Shown in pieces: positions 1-7,942 of a DNA stretch of 16,029 nt. The notes under the pieces were generated by a model. The model did not search any database and was not told where the DNA came from. It saw nothing but the letters and a program-made list of their open reading frames with translations. Each line of letters starts with the position of its first letter. The stretch's first letter is position 1. Origin of the DNA: Pseudomonadota bacterium (lineage in GTDB: Bacteria; Pseudomonadota; Gammaproteobacteria; Legionellales; Legionellaceae); NCBI GenBank assembly GCA_021807845.1, contig JAKBCM010000011.1, positions 1 through 16,029 of the forward strand, given 5' to 3'. The position numbers were made by a program, and so were the translations under genes.

Positions 1-38
1 ATTTCAATCAATAAGAACCCTATTTTTATTATTTTCAT
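1..38 (-). CDS. mlaC: MlaC N-terminus, partial (cut by window edge)
   Basis: An ATG at 38 on the minus strand opens a frame reading MKIIKIGFLLIE before the window ends. This is a basic start followed by hydrophobic residues, as expected for a signal peptide. A strong ribosome binding site, AGGGGA, lies just upstream, and the ATG is 8 bases past the mlaD stop. In the conserved mlaFEDCB order the gene after mlaD is mlaC, the periplasmic carrier that shuttles phospholipid between the outer-membrane MlaA complex and the inner-membrane MlaFEDB transporter. Only 12 codons are visible, so identity rests on position, spacing and the leader-like start. No MlaC domain can be seen. Confidence 0.65.
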   Translation of the reverse strand, partial: MKIIKIGFLLIE

Positions 39-46
39 GATGTCCC

Positions 47-523
47 CTATTTTTTAACATTAAATAACAGCTGGCCAATCAGATTTTCAAGAATAATGGC
101 TTCTTGAGTCTTAGCAATCACATCTCCTGCACGCAGATAAGGATGAGAGGTATTATCCTCATCGTCAAATCCTGGTACGATACTGATATAGTTTGAACCA
201 AGCAGCCCCTCCGTCAAGATACGCGCAGACACATCTTCAAATGGGATTTTTTTATCTCGTCGTAGCATCATGGTCACTTTGGCATTCAATTGATTGGGTT
301 GGAGTTCAATATGACTGACTTCTCCAATTTTAACCCCTGCAACCGTCACCGGAGCTCTGACTTTCAAGCCACCAATATCAGTGAAGCTTGCCGTAACAGG
401 ATATTCACCTTGTGACATCAAATCACTGATGCCACTGACTTTCATCACCAAAACCAATAACGCCAGAAGACCAAGTAGCATGAAAAGGCCAACAGTGATA
501 TCAATATGACGGTTCTTATTCAT
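47..523 (-). CDS. mlaD: MlaD, MCE-domain subunit of the phospholipid ABC transporter
   Basis: This is the substrate-binding subunit of the Mla phospholipid transporter, anchored in the inner membrane with its MCE domain in the periplasm, where it forms a hexameric ring on MlaE. The 158-residue protein has a single membrane segment at about residues 11-31 (GLFMLLGLLALLVLVMKVSG). An MCE domain follows at about 40-118, with the typical stretch GLKVRAPVTVAGVKIGEV and a later LLGSNYISI. The length is close to that of other gammaproteobacterial MlaD proteins. Its ATG comes directly after the TAA of mlaE. The GGAGG that serves as its ribosome binding site lies in the last codons of mlaE, so the two are likely translationally coupled. 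It ends with TAG, followed by the presumed mlaC. Confidence 0.95.
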   Translation of the reverse strand: MNKNRHIDITVGLFMLLGLLALLVLVMKVSGISDLMSQGEYPVTASFTDIGGLKVRAPVTVAGVKIGEVSHIELQPNQLNAKVTMMLRRDKKIPFEDVSARILTEGLLGSNYISIVPGFDDEDNTSHPYLRAGDVIAKTQEAIILENLIGQLLFNVKK

Positions 524-1306
524 TTACCAACCTCCAATCATCATCGCAGTCAATAGAAAGTCAAACCCCAGCACGGCAAGAGAGGAAGAGACAACAGTGC
601 GTGTGGTGGCTTGACTTATCCCCTCTGCAGTAGGTACACAGGTAAATCCCTGAAACACAGAGATCCAGATCACAACAAAAGCAAAGACGAAGCTTTTAAT
701 AATGCCACTGAATACATCGGTGCGAAAATCAACAGCTGCCTGCATATTAGACCAAAAGCTACCAGCATCCACACCAAGCCATTGTACACCTATAAAATAT
801 CCGCCATATACAGCAACTGCCGAAAATATCAGAGTCAGCAAAGGTAATGAGATCATGCCTGCTAAAAATCGTGGGTAAATGATTCTGTTGAGTGGATCAA
901 CGCCCATCATATCCATGCTGGCCAACTGCTCAGTCGCCTTCATCAAACCAATTTCTGCTGTCAGTGCAGAACCCGCTCGTCCTGCAAACAATAAAGCGCT
1001 GATGACTGGTCCAAGCTCTCTCGTCACACTCAATGCCAACAATTGGCCAAGTTGGCTGCTTGCCCCAAATTTCTCTAACGTATTATAGCCTTGTAAACCC
1101 ACAACCATACCGATAAACAAGGCAGATACAACAATAATAAGACACGACAAGACTCCAACGAAATAAAGTTGATGAGACAGTTCGGGTAAGAGTCGAGACA
1201 GCTGGGGTCTTTGGGTCAATACGCGTAATAAAAAGCGGCCAGAATTCCCCAATGTTTGCAAACTATCCAAACTACGATGTCCAATTCTCGCTATCAATTC
1301 AAGCAT
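524..1306 (-). CDS. mlaE: MlaE, permease of the phospholipid ABC transporter
   Basis: This is the inner-membrane permease of the Mla system, which keeps phospholipids out of the outer leaflet of the outer membrane. The protein is 260 residues long with several hydrophobic segments. It carries the family's signature central stretch [18 protein letters not shown] followed by [11 protein letters not shown] (about residues 98-128), which contacts the ATPase. I start it at the ATG at 1306 because AGGAG lies 8 bases upstream; an in-frame TTG at 1309 is a weaker choice. The start overlaps the 3' end of mlaF by 8 bases, and the stop abuts the mlaD ATG. The gene is therefore the middle member of a tight mlaF-mlaE-mlaD operon. 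Confidence 0.95.
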   Translation of the reverse strand: MLELIARIGHRSLDSLQTLGNSGRFLLRVLTQRPQLSRLLPELSHQLYFVGVLSCLIIVVSALFIGMVVGLQGYNTLEKFGASSQLGQLLALSVTRELGPVISALLFAGRAGSALTAEIGLMKATEQLASMDMMGVDPLNRIIYPRFLAGMISLPLLTLIFSAVAVYGGYFIGVQWLGVDAGSFWSNMQAAVDFRTDVFSGIIKSFVFAFVVIWISVFQGFTCVPTAEGISQATTRTVVSSSLAVLGFDFLLTAMMIGGW

Positions 1307-2096
1307 CAAGCAACTCCTCTGTATAAGCCCTTGCTGGATAATGAAAAGGCACTACACCATCAGCCTCTCCATGCATAAATTGCCTGACCTGTGGTTCAGG
1401 TGATTGCATCAAGCTCTGAGGCTCACCTTCACCAATCACACGCCCCCCTGCAACTAAATATACATAATCAGCGATGGAACAGGTCTCATTCACATCATGT
1501 GAAACGATGATGGTGGTTGTTTTCAGCAGTTGATTGAGTCGTTGGATGAGTCGGACCAAAATCCCCATGGAAATCGGATCTTGTCCTGTAAATGGCTCAT
1601 CATACATCATCAACTCAGGATCAAGCGCAATTGTTCTTGCTAAAGCCACGCGTCTCGCCATGCCTCCCGATAACTCAGAGGGCATTAAAGAAGCCGCTCC
1701 TCGAAGTCCTACTGCTTCTAATTTCATCAGTACAATATCGCGCAGCATCGCATCATTTAAGTTGGTTTGCTCAATCAAAGGAAAGGCTACATTGTCAAAC
1801 ACAGAAAGATGGGTAAATAAAGCACTATTTTGAAATAACAATCCCATTTTGCGGCGTGCTTTATAAAGATCATGATGCGATAATTGATGAATATTTTTCC
1901 CATTGACCAAAACAGTCCCAGAATCCGGAGTAAGAAGCGCACCAATCAATCTCAATAAGGTCGTCTTTCCACTGCCACTCGGGCCCATTATCGCTGTGAT
2001 TTTTCCACGCCTTACTGCAATGTTAACCCCATTAAAAATCAAGCGCTCATCGCGGGAAAAAGTAAGGTTGGTGATGTCCACCAAATTATCATGCAT
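1299..2096 (-). CDS. mlaF: MlaF, ATPase of the phospholipid ABC transporter
   Basis: This is the cytoplasmic ATP-binding subunit that powers Mla phospholipid transport. The 265-residue protein has a complete ABC ATPase motif set: Walker [10 protein letters not shown] (38-46), Q-loop Gln89, signature LSGGMARR (142-149), Walker B LMMYDEP with Glu167, and switch His200. The signature [13 protein letters not shown] is of the type found in MlaF-like proteins of MCE systems. The start at 2096 has only a weak GGA upstream. It is the first gene of the leftward operon, divergent from kdsD, as mlaF is from the kds/lpt genes in Escherichia coli. In E. coli a calcium/sodium antiporter gene, yrbG, stands between them; here it is absent. 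Confidence 0.95.
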   Translation of the reverse strand: MHDNLVDITNLTFSRDERLIFNGVNIAVRRGKITAIMGPSGSGKTTLLRLIGALLTPDSGTVLVNGKNIHQLSHHDLYKARRKMGLLFQNSALFTHLSVFDNVAFPLIEQTNLNDAMLRDIVLMKLEAVGLRGAASLMPSELSGGMARRVALARTIALDPELMMYDEPFTGQDPISMGILVRLIQRLNQLLKTTTIIVSHDVNETCSIADYVYLVAGGRVIGEGEPQSLMQSPEPQVRQFMHGEADGVVPFHYPARAYTEELLDA

Positions 2097-2120
2097 TATT
2101 TTTTTCCAAGTTTATTTGCT

Positions 2121-2149
2121 TTGATTACCCATGGGACATCAATTATATA
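2121..2149 (+). promoter_or_regulatory. Candidate sigma-70 promoter for kdsD operon
   Basis: TTGATT (2121-2126) and TATATA (2144-2149) are separated by 17 bases, giving a plausible -35/-10 pair that points toward kdsD with a leader of about 90 bases. It would drive the ten-gene kdsD-trpC block, in which I see no other clear promoter. This comes from motif reading only. Confidence 0.45.
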
Positions 2150-2172
2150 CTGACCTAACTAAAGATTACCAA
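2142..2172 (-). promoter_or_regulatory. Candidate sigma-70 promoter for mlaF operon
   Basis: On the minus strand there is a consensus TATAAT (plus-strand 2142-2147), or a TATATA shifted by 2 bases, with TTGGTA upstream (plus-strand 2167-2172). Spacing is 19 or 17 bases depending on the -10 chosen. The -10 element shares bases with the oppositely directed candidate promoter for kdsD. Confidence 0.45.
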
Positions 2173-2248
2173 TTCCTTAGAGAATCAGGGTGCAACTACC
2201 CACGAATATGCTAAAATCATCGTCCTATTGTATAGGCTAGAATGAGAT

Positions 2249-3211
2249 ATGAATTTTTGCAAATTAGGTCTTGCGGTGATAGAAACGGAAGCACAAGCCG
2301 TGTTTGAATTATCCCACCGAATTGACCAACGGTTTGAAAGCGCTTGTGAATTACTGTTAGCCTGCAAAGGTCGCGTTGTCGTGACTGGCATGGGTAAATC
2401 AGGCCATATTGGCAAAAAAATCGCAGCCACACTTTCGAGTACCGGCACTCCTTCATTTTTTATGCATCCAGGTGAAGCAAGTCACGGCGATTTAGGGATG
2501 ATTACCCGACAAGATACCGTCATAGCCATTTCCAACTCTGGTTTTACACATGAAATCATCACCCTACTCCCGCTGTTAAAGCGCCTTGAAGTCCCTTTGA
2601 TTGCTCTTAGTGGAAATCCTGAGTCAACACTTGCCAAGGTCGCTACAGTTCATTTAGATGTGAGTATCCAACACGAAGCCTGCCCTCTGGGGCTTGCTCC
2701 TACCACAAGCACAACGGTTACGCTCGTGATGGGTGATGCATTAGCCATTGCTTTGCTCCAGGCTCGAGGTTTTAGTGCCGAAGATTTTGCACTGTCACAT
2801 CCAGGAGGCACACTGGGTAAAAGACTCCTACTGCGTGTCGATGACATATGGCACCCCTTAGATGAAATTCCCATTGTTCATGAACAAGTGACCATTAGAG
2901 AGGCCCTCATCGAAGTCACTGCAAAAAAATTAGGGATGACCTGCGTCGTTAATCAGGCAGGATTATTAACTGGCGTTTATACCGATGGAGACGTACGTCG
3001 CACATTAACCAAACAATACGACATCAATTCAACGCCACTGAAAGAGGTGATGACTTCTAGCTGTCGTACCATTAAGAGTGGCATGTTGGCCGCCGAAGCC
3101 TTGGCTTTAATGCAAAAACACAGCATCACATCGCTCATTGCGATTGATGAAACCAATCGACCCATAGCTGTGTTACACTTACACAATCTATTACGTTCAG
3201 GTGTATTCTAA
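2249..3211 (+). CDS. kdsD: KdsD, D-arabinose 5-phosphate isomerase
   Basis: KdsD converts D-ribulose 5-phosphate to D-arabinose 5-phosphate, the first step toward Kdo, the inner-core sugar of LPS; it acts in the cytoplasm. The 320-residue protein has an N-terminal SIS domain (about 40-175, with GMGKSGHIGKK at 47-57 and SHGDLGM at 78-84). Two CBS domains follow, at about 200-260 and 265-320. Lys50, Glu102, Glu143 and His184 fall at a constant offset of 9 from the catalytic residues I recall for E. coli KdsD (Lys59, Glu111, Glu152, His193), so the active site looks intact. It is the first gene of the plus-strand block and ends one base before the kdsC ATG. The ribosome binding site is weak. Confidence 0.95.
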   Translation: MNFCKLGLAVIETEAQAVFELSHRIDQRFESACELLLACKGRVVVTGMGKSGHIGKKIAATLSSTGTPSFFMHPGEASHGDLGMITRQDTVIAISNSGFTHEIITLLPLLKRLEVPLIALSGNPESTLAKVATVHLDVSIQHEACPLGLAPTTSTTVTLVMGDALAIALLQARGFSAEDFALSHPGGTLGKRLLLRVDDIWHPLDEIPIVHEQVTIREALIEVTAKKLGMTCVVNQAGLLTGVYTDGDVRRTLTKQYDINSTPLKEVMTSSCRTIKSGMLAAEALALMQKHSITSLIAIDETNRPIAVLHLHNLLRSGVF

Positions 3212-3212
3212 A

Positions 3213-3740
3213 ATGACAGATGTTCTAGAAAAAGCTAAAAAAATAAAATGCGTGATCTGTGATGTGGATGGCGTATTAACAGATGGGCTATTGTATATCG
3301 ATAACACAGGCAATGAACTCAAGGCTTTTCACATCCAAGATGGCATGGGCTTGAAATTACTCATGTCAGCTGACATTGAAGTTGCCGTCATCACAACGTC
3401 CCGTAATGCAGTGATTGATCATCGGATGAAACAATTGGGCATTCGTTATTATTTTAAGGGCCAAGTGGATAAAAGAGAAGCCTATCAACAGCTCAAATCT
3501 CAATTGAAATTAGACGATGAATCTTTCGCTTATATTGGTGACGATCTTCCTGATCTGCCCATTATTCGTCAAGTTGGATTGGGCATTGCAGTCGCTAATG
3601 CAGTCAGTCAAGTCAAAGCATTCGCCACATGGTGTACAGAGAAAAGCGGGGGCTCTGGTGCCATACGAGAAGTGTGTGATCTGATCTTACATGCCCAAAA
3701 TAAGTCAGATGAGGCGCTAAACAGGTATCTGGCTTCATGA
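3213..3740 (+). CDS. kdsC: KdsC, Kdo 8-phosphate phosphatase
   Basis: KdsC removes the phosphate from Kdo 8-phosphate to give free Kdo for LPS core assembly. It is a small HAD-family phosphatase without a cap domain. The 175-residue protein has motif I DVDGVLTDG with nucleophile Asp17 and Asp19, the motif III region KGQVDKREA with Lys87, and motif IV GDDLPDLP with Asp110 and Asp111. The typical C-terminal GGSGAIREVCDLIL is also present. Motif II reads ITTSR where many relatives have ITGR, a mild variation. I start it at the ATG at 3213, which has AGGTG 9 bases upstream; an in-frame GTG at 3201 would overlap kdsD and has no better site. The stop overlaps lptC by 4 bases (ATGA). Confidence 0.94.
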   Translation: MTDVLEKAKKIKCVICDVDGVLTDGLLYIDNTGNELKAFHIQDGMGLKLLMSADIEVAVITTSRNAVIDHRMKQLGIRYYFKGQVDKREAYQQLKSQLKLDDESFAYIGDDLPDLPIIRQVGLGIAVANAVSQVKAFATWCTEKSGGSGAIREVCDLILHAQNKSDEALNRYLAS

Positions 3741-4309
3741 TAGCTACAAATCAAGCATCATGGCTGGTTTTGGCTCTGATTGGCATCACCAGCTCCTGCT
3801 GGTATTTTGCAAGAGAGCCGGTCTTGTACAAACTAGACCCATACACTTTATCGAATACAACAGACATGATGGCCCATCACTTAACTGTTCATCAATATGA
3901 CACCAGAGGACATCTCGCTCATTATCTACAAACCCCTTTCATGCACCATATTCCATCTAATAATACCCATTGGCTCAAAAAACCACATGTTGTGATCACA
4001 GAAGAAGACCAACCTGCTTGGGAAATTCATGCAGAACACGCCACAGCACTATATGGCGGACAACAAATCACCTTTAATCGTCAGGTTGTCATTCACCAAA
4101 AAGAAAGTACGCACTCTAAAGAAAGCACATTTAAAACGGAATCAATCACTTATTTTCCCAAAGATAAACTTGCCCAAACATTGTTAGACATCACCTATGA
4201 ACAACCCGGGCATATGGTGAAAGCTCAAGGCATGAATGCCTATCTTGCAGAAAAACGCATCCAGCTTTTAAATCATGCGCATGCTATTTTTGAGGCTCAA
4301 CATGGTTAG
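3737..4309 (+). CDS. lptC: LptC, LPS export bridge protein
   Basis: LptC is a bitopic inner-membrane protein that takes LPS from the LptBFG transporter and passes it to LptA in the periplasmic bridge. The 190-residue protein has one N-terminal membrane segment (about residues 8-25, SWLVLALIGITSSCWYFA). The rest is a periplasmic domain rich in alternating polar and hydrophobic residues, fitting the OstA-like beta-jellyroll fold. Sequence conservation in LptC is low, so identification rests on the membrane anchor, length, weak similarity and the strict kdsC-lptC-lptA-lptB order. The start overlaps the kdsC stop (ATGA), and the end overlaps lptA by 8 bases. Confidence 0.88.
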   Translation: MIATNQASWLVLALIGITSSCWYFAREPVLYKLDPYTLSNTTDMMAHHLTVHQYDTRGHLAHYLQTPFMHHIPSNNTHWLKKPHVVITEEDQPAWEIHAEHATALYGGQQITFNRQVVIHQKESTHSKESTFKTESITYFPKDKLAQTLLDITYEQPGHMVKAQGMNAYLAEKRIQLLNHAHAIFEAQHG

Positions 4310-4802
4310 TCCATTGTTGAGAATGGTGCTTATCATCCTTCTTGCACAAAATGCCCAAGCCCTAACATCCGATCACGAACAAACCATGCATTTTAGTGCA
4401 AACTCTGCAGACATCAATCAAACAACACATCACGGTATTTACATAGGAGCAGTAGAACTCGATCAAGGCAGCACTCATATTCGCGCAGCTTATGCAGAAA
4501 CCGATACCAATCAACAAAACCAGCTGATCAAAGCAATCATCAAAGGTGACAAAGAAACCCAAGCGCATTATTGGACGAGTACGACACTTGATAAACCACC
4601 CATACATGCTTACGCCGATGTCATCTATTATTTTCCAACCCAACACCTCATCACACTCATAGGCAATGCTCGGGTTCTGCAAGGAAGAGACTCATTTGCT
4701 GCCGCCGAAATTAGGTATGATACCCTCGATCAGCATGTGATTTCGAATAGTAAAGGGCCTTCACGGACGTCTATCATCATTCACCCTGGAAAACCATCAT
4801 GA
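4302..4802 (+). CDS. lptA: LptA, periplasmic LPS transport protein
   Basis: LptA forms the periplasmic filament that carries LPS from LptC to LptD in the outer membrane. I start it at the ATG at 4302 because GAGG lies 6 bases upstream. From there the protein is 166 residues long and begins with a clean signal peptide, [20 protein letters not shown], with likely cleavage after Ala20. An upstream in-frame ATG at 4275 would bury the signal peptide. The mature part reads as an OstA-type domain ([23 protein letters not shown], then repeated [13 protein letters not shown] strands). It overlaps lptC by 8 bases and lptB by 4 bases (ATGA), pointing to coupled translation of the Lpt components. Confidence 0.9.
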   Translation: MVSPLLRMVLIILLAQNAQALTSDHEQTMHFSANSADINQTTHHGIYIGAVELDQGSTHIRAAYAETDTNQQNQLIKAIIKGDKETQAHYWTSTTLDKPPIHAYADVIYYFPTQHLITLIGNARVLQGRDSFAAAEIRYDTLDQHVISNSKGPSRTSIIIHPGKPS

Positions 4803-5524
4803 GTGAATTACAAGCGCTTCATTTAAAAAAATCATTCAAAGGACGAACGGTAGTCAATGATGTCTCTATCCGCATCAAGCGCGGCGAGTGTGTTGGACTA
4901 TTAGGTCCGAATGGTGCTGGAAAAACCACCTGCTTTTACATGATAGTTGGCTTACAATCTTGTGATCAGGGACAAATCCTTTTGAATGAAAAAGACATCA
5001 CCAAAACAGCCATGCACCAACGCGCTCGTTTAGGCATAGGCTATTTACCACAAGAAGCGTCCATTTTTCGTAAAATGACGGTCAGTGATAATATTCTTTC
5101 CATTTTACAATTACGTCGCGACCTGACCCATGAAGACCGTCTTTCACGTTTAGAGCACTTGCTCGCTGAATTTCATATTTCTCATTTGCGCAATAATTTA
5201 GGGCTATCTTTATCAGGCGGAGAAAGACGACGTGTTGAAATTGCTCGCGCATTAGCCATTGAGCCCGCTTTCATTTTACTTGATGAACCCTTTGCGGGTG
5301 TTGATCCAATTTCCGTCATTGATATCAAAAAAATAATTGTCCATTTGTGTGACAAAAATATCGGCGTGCTGATTACTGATCATAATGTCAGAGAAACATT
5401 AGACATTTGTGAGCGTGGGTATATTGTGAATCAGGGCACCATTCTTTGCGAAGGAACCCCAGAAACCATTCTCGCAAACCAACAAGTCCGGATGGTTTAT
5501 CTTGGCGAGGAGTTTTCACTGTAA
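4799..5524 (+). CDS. lptB: LptB, ATPase of the LPS export ABC transporter
   Basis: LptB is the cytoplasmic ATPase that, with LptF and LptG, extracts LPS from the inner membrane. The 241-residue protein has Walker [10 protein letters not shown] (36-44), Q-loop Gln85, signature [13 protein letters not shown] (138-150), Walker B FILLDEP with Glu163, the family stretch [10 protein letters not shown], and switch His195. Membrane partners LptF and LptG are not in the window and are usually encoded elsewhere. In E. coli the next genes are rpoN and hpf; here trpG follows at once, its ATG sharing one base with the lptB stop (TAATG). Confidence 0.97.
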   Translation: MSELQALHLKKSFKGRTVVNDVSIRIKRGECVGLLGPNGAGKTTCFYMIVGLQSCDQGQILLNEKDITKTAMHQRARLGIGYLPQEASIFRKMTVSDNILSILQLRRDLTHEDRLSRLEHLLAEFHISHLRNNLGLSLSGGERRRVEIARALAIEPAFILLDEPFAGVDPISVIDIKKIIVHLCDKNIGVLITDHNVRETLDICERGYIVNQGTILCEGTPETILANQQVRMVYLGEEFSL

Positions 5525-6099
5525 TGATCCTCATCATCGATAACTACGATTCATTCACATACAATTTATCACAATACTTTCAAAGTCTTGGGGAAAAAGT
5601 TGTGGTCATATTAAATGATCACATCGATGTGTCCGGGATAGAACAATTAGCACCTGATTATTTGGTGATCTCTCCGGGGCCTAAGGGTCCTGAAGATAGT
5701 GGGATATCGTTAAAAGCGATTGAATATTTTTATCGCAAGATCCCGATATTGGGAATATGTTTGGGACATCAATGTTTGGCTTATGCTTTCGGAGCGCACA
5801 TTGTCACAGCGCCCGAGATTGTTCATGGCAAAACATCAAACATATTGCATCATAAACAAAGATTATTTAAAAACATACCCAATCCTTTTCTGGCCACACG
5901 ATATCATTCCTTAGCCATTGATATTCATACCCTTCCTCAAAGCTTTGCGATTGATGCATGGGCCGATGACACCATCATGGCTATTTCCCATCGAGAATAT
6001 CCTCTCTTTGGGTTACAATTTCACCCAGAAGCCATTTTAACAGAGCATGGCTTACAATTATTGTCTAACTTTATACACCACGAGGATAACAACGGATAA
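5524..6099 (+). CDS. trpG: TrpG, glutamine amidotransferase subunit of anthranilate synthase
   Basis: TrpG releases ammonia from glutamine and channels it to TrpE, which makes anthranilate from chorismate. The 191-residue class I amidotransferase opens with the typical ILIIDNYDSFTYNLSQY. Its nucleophile is Cys79 in GICLGHQCLA, the oxyanion region is SPGPKGPEDSG, and His167 and Glu169 lie in LQFHPEA. I start it at the ATG at 5524, which overlaps the lptB stop by one base; GAGGAG lies about 11 bases upstream inside lptB. It could equally serve p-aminobenzoate synthesis as PabA, since such subunits are often shared. The trpD and trpC genes downstream favour the TrpG name. No trpE is in the window. 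Confidence 0.92.
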   Translation: MILIIDNYDSFTYNLSQYFQSLGEKVVVILNDHIDVSGIEQLAPDYLVISPGPKGPEDSGISLKAIEYFYRKIPILGICLGHQCLAYAFGAHIVTAPEIVHGKTSNILHHKQRLFKNIPNPFLATRYHSLAIDIHTLPQSFAIDAWADDTIMAISHREYPLFGLQFHPEAILTEHGLQLLSNFIHHEDNNG

Positions 6100-6432
6100 A
6101 TGACCAGTACTTTTGATTTGGACGAACCAGGGAAGCGTCATTTGCGTCTGACTAACGAAGAAAGAAAACAAATTAAATTTCAAGTCAGTCAAGTTTTTGG
6201 CAAAGAGAGTCGTGTTTATCTATTTGGTAGTCGTGTTGATGAACAAAAAAAAGGTGGTGATATTGATTTGTTTATCGAACCACAGCAGGTAAACAATGAA
6301 TTCGAACAAAAAATAGCCTTACTCACCAGGTTACAACTTGCATTAGGTGAGCAAAAAATCGATATTATTCTCGCCAAAGATCCAACCCGTTTGATTGAAC
6401 AAGAAGCACGAAAAAAGGGGATTCTTTTATGA
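6100..6432 (+). CDS. MntA-like minimal nucleotidyltransferase, predicted antitoxin
   Basis: This is a 110-residue minimal nucleotidyltransferase of the DNA polymerase beta superfamily. The active-site motif is visible as LFGSRVDEQKKGGDIDLFI, with Gly43-Ser44 and Asp54/Asp56, plus a likely third metal ligand Asp88 in KIDII. The spacing is GSX9DXD, one residue shorter than the GSX10DXD usually quoted. In studied HepT/MntA pairs the MNT protein is an antitoxin that adds AMP units to a tyrosine in the HEPN toxin; that role is inferred here from the neighbour. The ATG immediately follows the trpG stop and has only a weak GGA of its own, so translation probably depends on trpG. It overlaps the HEPN gene by 4 bases (ATGA). 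Confidence 0.85.
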   Translation: MTSTFDLDEPGKRHLRLTNEERKQIKFQVSQVFGKESRVYLFGSRVDEQKKGGDIDLFIEPQQVNNEFEQKIALLTRLQLALGEQKIDIILAKDPTRLIEQEARKKGILL

Positions 6433-6908
6433 ATCATAAAATAGCGACAATAAAAGTAAGCAAGGCGATCAACGAATGTGAATTGCATCAAAAAAGAATA
6501 GAGCACGCTTTAAACAAGCTAAAAAAATTTATGCCATTAAGTACAGAACAGTATACCTTATTAAATGATGAACACATTGAAGCTTTAGATCAATTTCTAT
6601 TTCGCTTTGCAAAGTTACAAGATGTGATGGGTCAACGCTTATTCACAGGCATCTTAGAGTTACTAGAAGAGCCGGTAAAAGAAATCTCGTTTTTGGATAG
6701 ATTAAACCGATTAGAACAGCTCACTATTATTGATAGCAAAGAACAATGGCTCAATTTGAGAAACATCCGTAACAAACTGGCGCATGAATATGAAGATGAT
6801 CCCAAAGGGATGTGTCAAGCTCTAAACCATATATATGATTCCTATCCGCTCCTCATAAACACCTTTTTAAGAGTGAAAGAATATATAGCCACGCACCAAT
6901 TGAGTTGA
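6429..6908 (+). CDS. HEPN-domain protein, HepT-like predicted RNase toxin
   Basis: This 159-residue, largely helical protein has the HEPN ribonuclease motif RX4HXY near the C-terminus: Arg114, His119 and Tyr121 in RNIRNKLAHEYEDD. In HepT toxins the Arg and His are catalytic for RNA cleavage, and the Tyr is the residue modified by the partner MNT enzyme. All three are present, so the protein could be active. It is slightly longer than the roughly 130-145 residues I recall for HepT. A strong AGGGGA site lies 7 bases before its ATG, in contrast to the poor site of the MNT gene. It overlaps the MNT gene by 4 bases and ends 5 bases before trpD. The pair is embedded in the trp genes. Its function as a toxin is inferred, not shown. 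Confidence 0.82.
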   Translation: MNHKIATIKVSKAINECELHQKRIEHALNKLKKFMPLSTEQYTLLNDEHIEALDQFLFRFAKLQDVMGQRLFTGILELLEEPVKEISFLDRLNRLEQLTIIDSKEQWLNLRNIRNKLAHEYEDDPKGMCQALNHIYDSYPLLINTFLRVKEYIATHQLS

Positions 6909-6913
6909 TTATT

Positions 6914-7942
6914 ATGTTAAAAAAAATACTAGAACAATTGATTTCGGGGCTTGATTTAAGCGTCAATGACATGCAAACCCTCATGAGACATTGTATGAAG
7001 GGTGAACTCAATGACATAGAAATGGCAGCTTTTCTTGCTCTGATGCGCATGAAAGGAGAAACCGTAGAAGAGCTTACAACCGCAGCCCGAGTGATGCAAG
7101 AGTTTGCTCAATCCATTGATTTGGGAGATGATCTCATTGACGTGGTGGGCACAGGCGGTGATGGAAAAAATACGTTTAATATTTCAACGGTCTCTGGTTT
7201 TGTTGTGGCAAGCCTAGGAGTTAAAGTCGCAAAACATGGCAATCGTGCCTCATCTAGTAAAAGTGGTAGCTCTGATTTACTGGAAGCCGCAGGATTTCAC
7301 TTAAGCTTATCTCCGATGGCACTGAAACAGTGTCTAGAACAATGCAACCTTGCATTTTTATTTGCACCGCATTTCCACAAAGCTTTGCAACAGGTCAGAA
7401 TGGTTCGTAAACAATTGGGTATTCGAACCATGTTTAATTTGTTAGGCCCATTGTTAAATCCCGCGAGCGTCAAAAAACAAGTCGTTGGTGTTTTTCCGTC
7501 TGACTTGCTTCACCCTATTGCTCAGGTTCTTGCTCATTTAGGAAGTTCTCATGCCTTAGTGCTTAGCTCACAAGACGGGCTGGATGAAGTCAGTATTGCA
7601 GCAAAAACCGATGTAGTTGAGTATCAAGCAGGAACGTTCAAATCGTGGACGATTGATCCCAAGGAGTATGGCTGTGCCCATGCTACCTTAAATGACATTA
7701 TCGTCAGCACACCAGAAGAGAGTTTAGCACTAGCAAAATCGGTATTTTCGGGGCATAAAGGCCCTGCTCGAGATATTGTTTTATTAAATACAGCGACTGT
7801 ATTGTACTGTGCCGACTTCTGTCAAGACTATGGTAGTGCCATCGAAAAAGCAGCTTTTGCCATAGACAGTGGACAAGCATTAAGGTGCTTTCAACACTTA
7901 CGAGATTTAACTCAAACCTTTGTAGGAACAGAGCATGACTAG
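6914..7942 (+). CDS. trpD: TrpD, anthranilate phosphoribosyltransferase
   Basis: TrpD joins anthranilate to phosphoribosyl pyrophosphate to form N-phosphoribosylanthranilate, the second committed step of tryptophan synthesis. The 342-residue protein has the glycine-rich PRPP loop [17 protein letters not shown] (76-92), then [19 protein letters not shown] (107-125) and [14 protein letters not shown], all hallmarks of the family. It is a free-standing TrpD, not fused to TrpG as in E. coli. I start it at the ATG at 6914, 5 bases after the HEPN stop; a TTG at 6905 is an alternative. The ribosome binding site is weak, so translation may rely on ribosomes coming from the HEPN gene. The end overlaps trpC by 8 bases. 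Confidence 0.96.
   Translation: MLKKILEQLISGLDLSVNDMQTLMRHCMKGELNDIEMAAFLALMRMKGETVEELTTAARVMQEFAQSIDLGDDLIDVVGTGGDGKNTFNISTVSGFVVASLGVKVAKHGNRASSSKSGSSDLLEAAGFHLSLSPMALKQCLEQCNLAFLFAPHFHKALQQVRMVRKQLGIRTMFNLLGPLLNPASVKKQVVGVFPSDLLHPIAQVLAHLGSSHALVLSSQDGLDEVSIAAKTDVVEYQAGTFKSWTIDPKEYGCAHATLNDIIVSTPEESLALAKSVFSGHKGPARDIVLLNTATVLYCADFCQDYGSAIEKAAFAIDSGQALRCFQHLRDLTQTFVGTEHD

Noticed and set aside
611..2124. Several open frames on the plus strand across mlaE and mlaF.
   Set aside because: They are mirror frames of clear ABC transporter genes, and none shows a recognisable domain or ribosome binding site.
3201..3212. A GTG start for kdsC four codons upstream of the chosen ATG.
   Set aside because: It overlaps the kdsD end without its own ribosome binding site, while the ATG at 3213 has AGGTG at good spacing.
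5440..5523. A tryptophan attenuator or leader peptide before trpG.
   Set aside because: The sequence is the 3' end of lptB, with no run of Trp codons in a short leader frame and no terminator-type hairpin.
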